Positions 29,270-38,175 of a stretch of DNA of 64,000 nt are shown one piece after another (the first letter of the stretch is position 1; each line of letters begins with the position of its first letter). Below the pieces are notes generated by a model that did not search any database, had not been told where the DNA came from, and worked only from the letters and a program-made list of their open reading frames with translations. Source of the stretch: Deltaproteobacteria bacterium (lineage in GTDB: Bacteria; Myxococcota_A; UBA9042; PHBI01; JACKFB01); NCBI GenBank assembly GCA_020632695.1, contig JACKFB010000004.1, forward strand, positions 248,001-312,000, in the 5' to 3' direction. The position numbers and the translations under genes were made by a program.

Positions 29270-30652
29270 TCACGCCTGGACTGCCCGAGCGCGCAGCTCG
29301 TCGGCGTAGCGGTCGGCGAGCCGGAACAGGTCGTCGCCGCCAAAGAACACCACCTGCTCGCCCGGCCGCACCTCGGCGTGCAGGTAGCCCACGATGTCGT
29401 CCATGTCCTGGATGTAGGTGACCTTGGGGCCGCGGCTTCGGATCTTCTCGCACAGGTACTCGGTGTCGATGCCCGGGATCGCCAGCTCGCCCGCCGTGTA
29501 GAGCTCGGTGATGACGGTCTCGGAGGCGTCGTGGAAGGCCTCGGCGTAGTCCTCCTGGAGGTAGTGGATCATCGTGAACCGGTACGGCTTGAAGACCGCG
29601 GTCAGGCGCCGGCCGTCGGCGGAGGCGGCCTCGAGCACGCGGCGGATGCCCGTCGGGTGGCTGATGTAGTCCTTGATGATGCGGCGCTCGCCCGCCTCGA
29701 CCACGGTGAAGCGGTTCTCCAGGCCGTGGAAGCTCGCGTAGGCGCGCTGGATCGCCTCGATCGAGACGCCCAGATGCAGACCGGCCGCGATGGCGGCCAG
29801 CGCGTTGTCCAGGTTGTAGAGGCCGGGCAGGGCCACCTCGACGCGCCCCCGGGCCTCGCCGCGCACCCACAGCTCGAAGGTCGAGCCCATCGCGCGCAGC
29901 TCGATGTCGCGCGCCTCGACGTCGGCTCCGGGCTGGCGCCCGAAGGTGGTGGTGGGGACCGCGATGCGGCCGAGCAGCGCGCGCGAGCCGGGGTCGTCGC
30001 GGTTGACCACCACGTGCTCGAGGCGCGGGTTGTCGGCCAGCGCCGCCGCCACGGTGTCCTGGATGTGCTCCAGGCTGTCGTAGTAGTTGAGGTGGTCGGC
30101 CTCCAGGTTGTTCAGCACGACCAGCGTCGGCTGCACGTGGCGCAGCGAGCCGTCGCTCTCGTCGACCTCGGCGACGATGGTGGGGCCGTCGTTGAGCCGC
30201 GCGTTGAGGCGGTCGAAGTCGTGGAGCATGCCGCCGATGATGAAGGCGGGGTCCTGGCCGGCCTGCTCGAGCAGCCAGGCGATGCCGCTGGAGACGGTGC
30301 CCTTGCCGTGGGTGCCGATGACGCCGACCGCGCGCGGATACCGCGCCAGGATGGCGCCCAGCACCTCGGCGCGGTGGAGCACGGGGACGCCCCGCTCGCG
30401 CGCCAGGGCCAGCTCCGGGTTCGTGTCGGGGACGGCGGTCGAGTACACGACCAGGTCGGCCCCGTCGATCAGCCGGGCGTCGTGACCGATGGTGATCTCG
30501 GCGCCCTCGCGGGCCAGGGCCTCGGTGAGCTGCGACTCGCGCACGTCCGAGCCGGACACGCGGACGCCCAGCGCCAGCAGCCCGCGGGCCACGCCCGACA
30601 CGCCGATGCCGCCGATGCCGATGAGGTGTGCTCGGCCGATCCCTTCCAACAT
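29270..30652 (-). CDS. MurC-like Mur ligase (divergent)
   Basis: This 460-residue protein has the Mur ligase plan: nucleotide-binding GIGGIGVSG, an ATP loop GTHGKGTV (113-120), EVDESDGS, NLEADHLNYY, and a C-terminal domain. MurC adds L-Ala to UDP-MurNAc. Several invariant MurC signatures are changed: GKTT reads GKGT, the YGHHPTE motif reads YISHPTG, and FQPHRY reads FKPYRF. It may be a divergent MurC, an Mpl-like ligase that reattaches recycled peptide (which shares this domain order), or an enzyme for a related substrate. It is followed directly by murD. Confidence 0.7.
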   Translation of the reverse strand: MLEGIGRAHLIGIGGIGVSGVARGLLALGVRVSGSDVRESQLTEALAREGAEITIGHDARLIDGADLVVYSTAVPDTNPELALARERGVPVLHRAEVLGAILARYPRAVGVIGTHGKGTVSSGIAWLLEQAGQDPAFIIGGMLHDFDRLNARLNDGPTIVAEVDESDGSLRHVQPTLVVLNNLEADHLNYYDSLEHIQDTVAAALADNPRLEHVVVNRDDPGSRALLGRIAVPTTTFGRQPGADVEARDIELRAMGSTFELWVRGEARGRVEVALPGLYNLDNALAAIAAGLHLGVSIEAIQRAYASFHGLENRFTVVEAGERRIIKDYISHPTGIRRVLEAASADGRRLTAVFKPYRFTMIHYLQEDYAEAFHDASETVITELYTAGELAIPGIDTEYLCEKIRSRGPKVTYIQDMDDIVGYLHAEVRPGEQVVFFGGDDLFRLADRYADELRARAVQA

Positions 30653-30713
30653 CACTCGCCTCCTCCCCACGGGTGCGCGGGATGATGCCGCTGCGATCCG
30701 GCGTGCGCCAGTA

Positions 30714-31748
30714 TCACGGCGCGGCGTCGTCGACCTGCGCCGGCGCGTCGGGCGACCTCGTCGTCGCGCGGCGCGCACGCTGGGCCGCCTGCCGCGCGGC
30801 GTCGCGGATGGGCACCAGCGGGTGGCCGACCGCCAGCGCGTCGAGGTAGCGCGCGGCCTCCTCGCCGCCGATGTCGCCCAGCGCGTTGAGCGCGGTCAGG
30901 TGGCGCTCGGTGTCGGAGCCCTCGGTCATCCGGGCCAGCGCGGCCAGCACCTCGCGGCGCGAGTCGCCCAGGAGCCCCAGCGCGGCGCAGGCCCGCAAGG
31001 CGGTCACGTCGTCGTCGCTGGCGGTCAGCCGCACGAGATCCGGCACGGCCTGGGTGAGCTTGCGCTCGCCCGCTTCGGAGGCCGCCTCCATCAGCAGGCC
31101 GGGGCGCTGGTCGTGGGCCAGCACCTCGAGGATCCGGGCGTCGGACGCGTGACGCATGAGCACCTGGCCGTAGAGCCGCGCCGCGAGCTGTGGCGCCTGC
31201 TCGTCCAGCAGCGCGGCGAGGGTGGCCGGGCCCGTGCCGCCGTGCTCGCCGCCGAAGGCTCGACCGGCCTCGTCGCTGACCTTGAAGGCCTCCGTGGCGT
31301 GGTGGGGCGAGGTGGGGTCGGGGCAGTGCGCGACGCCCTCGATGCCGATGCGCGCCTCGCCGGCCTCGGCGTCCTTGTCGGGCTCGCCGTTGACCAGCAC
31401 CGCATAGAAGAGCTGGAACTCGGCGCCGCAGGCCGCGGGGTCGTCGTTGGCGGCCGACCCGAAGAGCCCGTCGGCGTGCAGGGCCTGGCGCAGCAGCGTG
31501 TCGGCCTTGAGCGCCAGATCGACCGGGCGCTGGTCGGGCGCGGTGAGGTCGGCCACGAAGATGGGCCCGAGCGGGGGGGCGGAGGTCGTGCCGCCAGACG
31601 CCGCCTCGGGGTCCGGGGTGCCGTCGCCGCCACCGAGCGCCGCCGGTGCCGAGCCGTCGCGGCAGGCCCCGAGCGCCAGCGCGCAGGCGAGCGAGAGCAG
31701 CAGCGCGCACCCGCGGCTCGGCCAGAGCCCATGGGGAGGGGCGTTCAT
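30714..31748 (-). CDS. Lipoprotein with HEAT-like repeats
   Basis: This 344-residue protein has a signal peptide ending in lipobox LGAC (Cys near 29), a low-complexity Gly/Ala/Asp linker, a mixed domain with a few Cys, and a C-terminal helical repeat region (about 200-325) with HEAT/armadillo-like periodicity (ALRACAALGLLGDS, ALNALGDIGGEEAARYL). Such repeats serve as protein scaffolds. It lies just upstream of murC on the same strand and is probably periplasmic. Partner unknown. Confidence 0.72.
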   Translation of the reverse strand: MNAPPHGLWPSRGCALLLSLACALALGACRDGSAPAALGGGDGTPDPEAASGGTTSAPPLGPIFVADLTAPDQRPVDLALKADTLLRQALHADGLFGSAANDDPAACGAEFQLFYAVLVNGEPDKDAEAGEARIGIEGVAHCPDPTSPHHATEAFKVSDEAGRAFGGEHGGTGPATLAALLDEQAPQLAARLYGQVLMRHASDARILEVLAHDQRPGLLMEAASEAGERKLTQAVPDLVRLTASDDDVTALRACAALGLLGDSRREVLAALARMTEGSDTERHLTALNALGDIGGEEAARYLDALAVGHPLVPIRDAARQAAQRARRATTRSPDAPAQVDDAAP

Positions 31749-31927
31749 GGTGCGCACGTTAGTCCAACCTCGGCCCGTCCACCAACCGCCGGGCCCCGGG
31801 CCCACGCTGCGCGCCCTTCGTTGACCGCGCGACCGGGCTGCCGGTAGCGTGCGGCCGTGTTTCGCCGGCAGGCGAAGGAAGGCGGGGCGGACACCCCGCG
31901 AGCTCCTCGAGACGACCAGGAACCGCC

Positions 31928-33589
31928 GTGCGCTGCGCCAGCATCCCCATCGCCCTGCTCGCCACCCTGTCCGCGCTCGCCGGCTGCCATGGCCGGGTGC
32001 CCGAGCCCCGCCCGGTGGAGCCCTCGAGCGCCGGCAGCGACGAGCCCCAGGGTGGCCCGGCCGCGACCGCCGAGCCGGCGGTGCGCGAGGGGACCCTGCT
32101 GCTGATGGCCGACATCCGAGGCGTGCTCAGGCCGTGCGGCTGCACCGTGGAGCTGCAGAAGGGTGGCTTCGACCGGCTGACGCCCTTCATCGCCGCCGAG
32201 CGCAGCCAGCACCCCGGCGCGGAGCTGGTGCACGCCGGGCCGCTCTTCTTCGAGGACGCGGTGGTGGAGGAGCGGAAGGTCGCCCAGCGCAAGGCGCAGG
32301 CCGAGGTGGCGGCCGACCTGCTGCGCGGCGTGGACCTGGCCGTGGCGGGCGCGACGGCGGTGGATCTCGCGGCCAGCGAGGGGCGGCTGCCGGCGCTGGC
32401 GGCGCGGGCGAAGACTCGGCTGACCGCGGCCAACCTCGAGCTCGCGCAGGGGATGGGGGCCGTGACGCCCTTCGTGGTCGAGAAGGTGGGGACGCTCAGG
32501 GTGGGGATCTTCGCGCTGGCCTCGCCCGACGAGGCGGAGGCCGCCAAGGCCTACGCGAAGGTGAGCGACCCGGTGGAGGCCGCGCGCAAGTCGGTGGCCA
32601 GCCTGGCCGGTCAGAGCGACGTGGTCCTGCTGCTGAGCAGCCTGGGCCTGCGCGAGACCAAGCGCCTGGTGCGAGCCGTGCCGGGGATCCACTTCGCGGT
32701 GGCGGGCGGGCTGGGCGAACACCCGGTGGTCAGCGACGAGGCGGAGCTGGTCGAGGGCCCGGCCGGGCCGACGCGGGTGATGCAGTTTCACCGCGAGGGG
32801 CGCTGGGTGGGGCGGTTGACGGTGCGTCTGGTAGGCGGCAGCACCGACCTGGTCGACGCCAGCGCGCCGAGCGAGGCCGAACTGGCGGCGCTGGACGGGC
32901 GCATCGCACAGCTCGAGAAGGCGCTCGAGTCCTGGGCGTCGACCCGCAGCGAGGAGGACCACGCGGTGCGCTCGGCCAGGCACCACCTGGCGAGCCTGCG
33001 CGACGAGCGGGCGCGCCTGGGCAAGCGGCCGTCCGAGGCGCCGACGGACCGCAGCACGTTCTCGTTCCGTGCGACGCCGATCGCCTGGGACCTGCCGCAG
33101 AACCCCGACGCGCTGGCGTTGATGGACGCGTTCGACGAGGAGCTGGCGCGCATCAACCTGGCCCACGCCGGCAGCCTGCCGGAGCCGGAGCCCGGGCAGG
33201 CGGTGTACGTCGGGGTGGACCGCTGCCTGGAGTGTCACGAGGAGGTCCAGGCCTTCTGGGACAAGGACCGCCACCATGAGGCGTGGGCCACCCTGGTGGA
33301 GCAGAAGAAGACCTTCGATGCCGAGTGCGTGAGCTGCCACGTCACCGGCTACGGCAAACCCGGTGGCTCGATCCTGGGCAAGACCGACGGGCGGCAGGAC
33401 GTGCAGTGCGAGGCCTGCCACGGGCCGGGCTCGAAGCACGCCGAGAGCGAGGACCCGGACGACCTGGTGGCACACCCGAAGGCGACGACCTGCGAGCAGT
33501 GCCACAACGCCCACCACTCTCCGAGCTTCGACTTCACGGTCTACAAGCCGAAGCTCATGGTCCCGGGCCACGGAAAGCCGCTGCCCTGA
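31928..33589 (+). CDS. Lipoprotein with metallophosphatase-like and four-haem cytochrome c domains
   Basis: This 553-residue protein starts with GTG and a lipoprotein signal (lipobox LAGC). Residues about 55-290 resemble the 5'-nucleotidase/UshA metallophosphatase fold (LLLMADIRGVLRPCGC, then VGIFALA), although metal-binding Asp/His motifs are poorly kept. A coiled region (about 315-360) links to a C-terminal domain with four CxxCH haem sites: CLECH, CVSCH, CEACH and CEQCH. This is the cytochrome c554-like arrangement seen in deltaproteobacteria. It is probably an outer-membrane or periplasmic electron carrier. The natural substrate is unknown. Confidence 0.8.
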   Translation: MRCASIPIALLATLSALAGCHGRVPEPRPVEPSSAGSDEPQGGPAATAEPAVREGTLLLMADIRGVLRPCGCTVELQKGGFDRLTPFIAAERSQHPGAELVHAGPLFFEDAVVEERKVAQRKAQAEVAADLLRGVDLAVAGATAVDLAASEGRLPALAARAKTRLTAANLELAQGMGAVTPFVVEKVGTLRVGIFALASPDEAEAAKAYAKVSDPVEAARKSVASLAGQSDVVLLLSSLGLRETKRLVRAVPGIHFAVAGGLGEHPVVSDEAELVEGPAGPTRVMQFHREGRWVGRLTVRLVGGSTDLVDASAPSEAELAALDGRIAQLEKALESWASTRSEEDHAVRSARHHLASLRDERARLGKRPSEAPTDRSTFSFRATPIAWDLPQNPDALALMDAFDEELARINLAHAGSLPEPEPGQAVYVGVDRCLECHEEVQAFWDKDRHHEAWATLVEQKKTFDAECVSCHVTGYGKPGGSILGKTDGRQDVQCEACHGPGSKHAESEDPDDLVAHPKATTCEQCHNAHHSPSFDFTVYKPKLMVPGHGKPLP

Positions 33590-33610
33590 CGCGCCGCGCG
33601 GGCCGGCGGG

Positions 33611-35242
33611 TCAGGTGCCGGCCGGTGGGGGCGGCGGGGCGGCGTGATCGGCGCGGTCGATGAGGACGTGCGCCAGGAAGGGCCCCTCGGCGTCCAGCAG
33701 GCGCGCGACCACCTCGCTCTCCTGGGTGGCGCGGGAGGCCTGCATCGCAGGGATGCCGAAACAGGCCGCCAGGCGTACGAAGTCGGGGCCTTCCCAGCGC
33801 GCCGAGGGGTCGCCGGCCTCGCCGGCCGGGTCCTCCCAGGGGGGGCGACGGTGGCCGAGGCCGTGGTCGTCGAGCACCAGCATCTTCACCGGGATGTCGT
33901 AGTAGCGGAGCGTCGCCAGCTCGTGGAGGTTGGCCAGGAAGGAGCCGTCGCCGGCCACGTTGATGACGCGGGCGTCGGGGCGGCCGAGCCAGGCGCCGAT
34001 GGCGGCCGGCAGTCCGAAGCCGGAGGCGCCGGAGCGCGTGCCTTGGAGGAGCTGCTCGGGGCGCTGGTGTCGCCAGTGCTGGGCGACCCACACCTGGTGG
34101 GAGCCGGCGTCGCAAGCGACGAAGGTGGGGCCCTCGCAGGCCTCGGAGAGCGACTTGAGCAGCCGCGGCGCGTAGACGCCTCGCGCGGGGGAGTCGTAAC
34201 GCCAGCCGGTGACGGCCCGCTCGAACAGGCAGGTGGAGCGCCACTCGGCGATGTCCAGGCCCGAGGTGAGCGCCCGCAGCGCCAGCGCCGCGTCGCCGGT
34301 CACGCGCACGTCCGCGTCGCGGCCCTCCGAGCCGACGGCGGCCACGCCCAGGCGCAGCATGCGCGCGTCCTCGGGCACCCGCAGCGCCCCGAGCCCGCCC
34401 CGGGCGTCGTGGCAGTCGCCCACGACGATCAGCAGGTCGGTCCCCTGCAGCGCGCGCTCGGCGGCCCGCGAGCCGAACTCGCCGGCGAGGCCGAGGAAGA
34501 ACTCGTGGTTGCTGGGCAGCGTGCCCAGCCCCTTGAGCACCGCCACGGTCGGGATGCCGCCGGTCTCCACGAAGTCTGCCAGCGCGGCGACGTCCGAAGG
34601 GCTCGCCACCCCAGCGCCGGTGCAGACCACCGGCCGCCTGGCCGCGAGCAGCAGCGCCCGCGCCGCCTCGATGCCCTCGGGCAGCTCGTCCGGTAGCTGC
34701 AAAGCCGCGTACAGCTCGGCCGCGTCGGGCCCGTCCGACGGCGACACGGCGAAGGACGCCGGCAGCTCGACCAGGACCGGCCCCGGCCTCCCCGAGCGGG
34801 CCGCGGCGAAGGCCTCGCGCAGCGCCCGCGGCAGGTCACTCGCGTGCTCGATGTCGATGCACCGCTTGACGATGCCGCCGCTCATGGACACGACGTCCAC
34901 CGCCTCGCCCCGACCGCCGGACTCGGCGCTGGCGCGATCGACCAGCGCGACCACCGGCACCCCGTCGAGGTGCGCGTCGGCCAGCCCGGCCACCAGCCGC
35001 GTCGCCCCCTCGAAGCGGTTGCTGCCGCAGACCCCGACCCGGCCGGTCGCCCGCGCGTAGCCCACCGCAGCCAGCGTCGCGCCGTAGGGGTCCCGCAAGA
35101 GCACTGCGCGCGCCTCGGTCCCCTCCAGCCCCCGCGCAATCCGCAGCGCCACCGAGCCCGGCGAGCCGAACACGACCGGCGTCCCCTGCGCATGCAGCGC
35201 CGCCCCCAGCCGCGCGACGCCGCCGCCCTGGGGCGCGCTCAC
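33611..35242 (-). CDS. Thiamine pyrophosphate enzyme of the acetolactate synthase group, atypical
   Basis: This 543-residue protein has the three-domain TPP plan: an N-terminal Pyr domain (FGSPGSVALRIARGL), a central domain (about 190-320), and a C-terminal PP domain with GDGSFLANLHELAT. Two canonical features differ. The RHEQ motif carrying the cofactor-activating Glu reads RDPY, with Pro52 in place of Glu. The residues ending the TPP motif, usually NN, read DD. Glyoxylate carboligase also lacks this Glu, so activity is not excluded. No small regulatory subunit is adjacent. A promoter (35308-35337) lies upstream beside a dispersed repeat. Confidence 0.72.
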   Translation of the reverse strand: MSAPQGGGVARLGAALHAQGTPVVFGSPGSVALRIARGLEGTEARAVLLRDPYGATLAAVGYARATGRVGVCGSNRFEGATRLVAGLADAHLDGVPVVALVDRASAESGGRGEAVDVVSMSGGIVKRCIDIEHASDLPRALREAFAAARSGRPGPVLVELPASFAVSPSDGPDAAELYAALQLPDELPEGIEAARALLLAARRPVVCTGAGVASPSDVAALADFVETGGIPTVAVLKGLGTLPSNHEFFLGLAGEFGSRAAERALQGTDLLIVVGDCHDARGGLGALRVPEDARMLRLGVAAVGSEGRDADVRVTGDAALALRALTSGLDIAEWRSTCLFERAVTGWRYDSPARGVYAPRLLKSLSEACEGPTFVACDAGSHQVWVAQHWRHQRPEQLLQGTRSGASGFGLPAAIGAWLGRPDARVINVAGDGSFLANLHELATLRYYDIPVKMLVLDDHGLGHRRPPWEDPAGEAGDPSARWEGPDFVRLAACFGIPAMQASRATQESEVVARLLDAEGPFLAHVLIDRADHAAPPPPPAGT

Positions 35243-35307
35243 CGCCTCCCTCGCGAGTGCCTGCGGTGGTGCATTGGGCCTTCCTTGGCTGGTTGCGGTG
35301 CTTGGGA

Positions 35308-35337
35308 ATTCTAGGCGGGGTCGGGGCTCGCAGGCAA
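35308..35337 (-). promoter_or_regulatory. Candidate promoter of the TPP enzyme gene
   Basis: On the minus strand TTGCCT (35337-35332), 18 bases, then TAGAAT (35313-35308, five of six consensus bases). It stands about 65 bases before the gene and abuts the edge of the dispersed repeat block at 35341. Confidence 0.5.
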
Positions 35338-35340
35338 GTG

Positions 35341-35504
35341 TCCGAGGCGCCGCCTGAGGCGGCTACGCACGCCGCTGAGGGCAGCGCTCCCTCGCGTCAG
35401 GCCTGCGACGGGCCTGGGGCCCGACTCGGCCTGCGCTCGGTCGCGCCGCCCTCAGCGGCGCGCTCGCTCGCCTCATTCGGCGCCTCTGTATCGATGGGGC
35501 GGCG
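35341..35504 (-). repeat. Dispersed repeat block, copy 2
   Basis: The reverse complement of this segment matches 10764-10924 in dnaX over its whole length. It is followed, in the same relative order, by a GAGNCC tract (35527-36165 read on the minus strand). It is not inside a recognisable gene here. Confidence 0.85.
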
Positions 35505-35526
35505 CCCTGGGGCTCTGAGGACGGGT

Positions 35527-36165
<639 letters not shown>

Positions 36166-36224
36166 GGCGGGCACCGACACCGGCTCAGCCACCGCCACCG
36201 CCACGGCACCGCCACGGCGCGCGC

Positions 36225-36392
36225 CGCCTCCTGGGCAGCCAGTCGAGGCTGGTTGGTCGCCTTCCTCGTCGTCTCCGTCAAGGACCTTCGGAGCTTCGCT
36301 CCTCGGCCGCTTCGCGGCGGCCTTCGGCCGTCCCTGACGGAGACGACGAGGAAGGCTGGGGTTGGGGGCCTCAACTGGCTGCCCAGGAGGCG
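36225..36392. repeat. Long two-step inverted repeat upstream of the S23 gene
   Basis: Outer arms 36225-36243 and 36374-36392 are perfect 19-base inverted copies (CGCCTCCTGGGCAGCCAGT). Inner arms 36259-36280 and 36335-36356 are perfect 22-base inverted copies. The centre (36281-36334) holds smaller CTTCGG-type hairpins. The right outer arm contains AGGAGG (36385-36390), the ribosome-binding site of the S23 gene. Confidence 0.92.
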
Positions 36393-36396
36393 GGAC

Positions 36397-36744
36397 ATGC
36401 GTGGTACGGAGAAGGCGTTGGAGGTCGAGAGGTTGGCGACGGACGCGGCGGTGGGCGTGTTCGGGCTCATCGAGGGCTTGGGGGCCACGTACAGGGCCAT
36501 CGGGGACCAGGCGACCCGGGCCGTGGTGTCGGTGCCGCTGAACCTGGCCGAGGGGTCGGGGCGCTTCGGACGGGACAGGGTGCAGTACTATCGCATGGCG
36601 TACGCCAGCTCGCGGGAGGCGTCGGCGGCGGTGCGGCTGCTCGTCGGGCTCCGGGCCGTCCCGGCGGCCGACGGCGAGCGCATCCTGGCGATGCTCGACA
36701 GCGTCCAGGCCATCACCTGGAAGCTCATCTTCCCCAACCGCTGA
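36397..36744 (+). CDS. Four-helix-bundle protein of the S23/Avd family
   Basis: This 115-residue all-helical protein shows the family's conserved core: VPLNLAEGSGR in helix 2, then YYRMAYASSREASAAVRLL. Relatives are encoded in intervening sequences of 23S rRNA, act as the Avd accessory protein of diversity-generating retroelements, or stand alone with unknown role. They form basic pentamers or bundles that bind nucleic acid. ATG 36397 has AGGAGG 6 bases upstream. A reading frame stays open far upstream through the repeat, but that part is not coding. No reverse transcriptase is near. It is flanked by hexamer tracts on both sides. Confidence 0.88.
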   Translation: MRGTEKALEVERLATDAAVGVFGLIEGLGATYRAIGDQATRAVVSVPLNLAEGSGRFGRDRVQYYRMAYASSREASAAVRLLVGLRAVPAADGERILAMLDSVQAITWKLIFPNR

Positions 36745-36750
36745 GCGCGC

Positions 36751-36784
36751 GCCGTCCCCGGCGGCGCGGGCCGCCGGGGACGGC
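36751..36784 (+). terminator. Perfect hairpin after the S23 gene
   Basis: GCCGTCCCCGGCGGC (36751-36765) and its exact inverse (36770-36784) form a 15-pair stem with a 4-base loop, 6 bases after the stop. No T-tract. Confidence 0.7.
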
Positions 36785-36813
36785 CGGTGCCGGTGGCAGT
36801 TGCGCCTCGGGCG

Positions 36814-37440
<627 letters not shown>

Positions 37441-37665
37441 AGTCGGCCGCGGCCACGGTCTCCGTCTCCGAAACCGAGACCGTGTCTGCCACTGCGACCG
37501 TCTCCGTCACCGAGACCGTGTCCGCCACTGCGACCGTCTCCGTCACCGAGACCGCCACACCCACCGAGACCGAGACCGTGTCTGCCAATGCGACCGTCTC
37601 CGTCACCGAGACCGCCGCAGCCACCGCCACCGAGACCGCCACCGCCACCGCCACCGAGACCGCGG
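37441..37665 (+). repeat. Inverted-orientation hexamer tract with a 36-base higher-order unit
   Basis: Here the plus strand reads GAGACC/CACCGA rather than GGTCTC, so the repeat flips orientation. A 36-base unit beginning GACCGTGTCTGCCACTGCGA appears at 37478, 37514 and (variant) 37574; spacings of 36 and 60 are multiples of six. It ends against the trmL stop codon. Confidence 0.8.
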
Positions 37666-37666
37666 C

Positions 37667-38125
37667 TCATCCGCCGAGTGGGAATCCTCTTTGCCGGAGC
37701 GCTTCGTAGAGGACGATGCTCACTGCGTTGGCCAGGTTCAGGCTGCGGACTACCGGGAGGATGGGGATGGAGTAGGTGCGGGCGCTTTCTCGGGCCAGGA
37801 GCTCCTTGGGCAGGCCGTCGGCTTCGCGGCCGAAGACCATCCAGGGGTCGGCCGGGGGGGCGAAGTCGGTGTAGAGACTGGTCGCGTGGCTCGAATAGAA
37901 GGCCACCGAGGCGGGGTCGGCGCTGGCCAGGCACTCGTCCAGGGTCTCGTGCCGGTGCAGCAGCACGTGGGGCCAGTAGTCGAGGCCCGCTCGTTTGAGG
38001 TAGCGGTCGGCCAGGGAGAAGCCGAGCTCACCGACCAGGTGCAGGTGGGTGCCGGTCGCTGCGCACAGGCGCGAGATGCTGCCGGTGTTCTGCGGGATCT
38101 GCGGCGTGACCAGGACGACGTGCAC
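37667..38125 (-). CDS. trmL: tRNA (cytidine/uridine-34-2'-O)-methyltransferase
   Basis: This 152-residue SPOUT methyltransferase fits minimal TrmL. It begins MHVVLVTPQIPQNTGSISR, with the N-x-G-x-x-x-R element of the family, has FGREADGLP in motif 2, and forms the trefoil knot with IPILPVVRSLNLANAVSI. It methylates the ribose of nucleotide 34 in tRNA-Leu isoacceptors using SAM. The hexamer tract begins right after its stop codon. The next gene upstream on this strand is the zinc-finger ParA, 50 bases away. Confidence 0.93.
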   Translation of the reverse strand: MHVVLVTPQIPQNTGSISRLCAATGTHLHLVGELGFSLADRYLKRAGLDYWPHVLLHRHETLDECLASADPASVAFYSSHATSLYTDFAPPADPWMVFGREADGLPKELLARESARTYSIPILPVVRSLNLANAVSIVLYEALRQRGFPLGG

Positions 38126-38175
38126 GGTCTCTCAGGGCGGGTCAGCGGACCGGCCTGCTCAGAAGGGACACCTTC

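Noticed and set aside
36397..36744. Avd component of a diversity-generating retroelement
   Set aside because: No reverse transcriptase, template repeat or variable repeat is seen nearby, so only the wider S23 family is supported.
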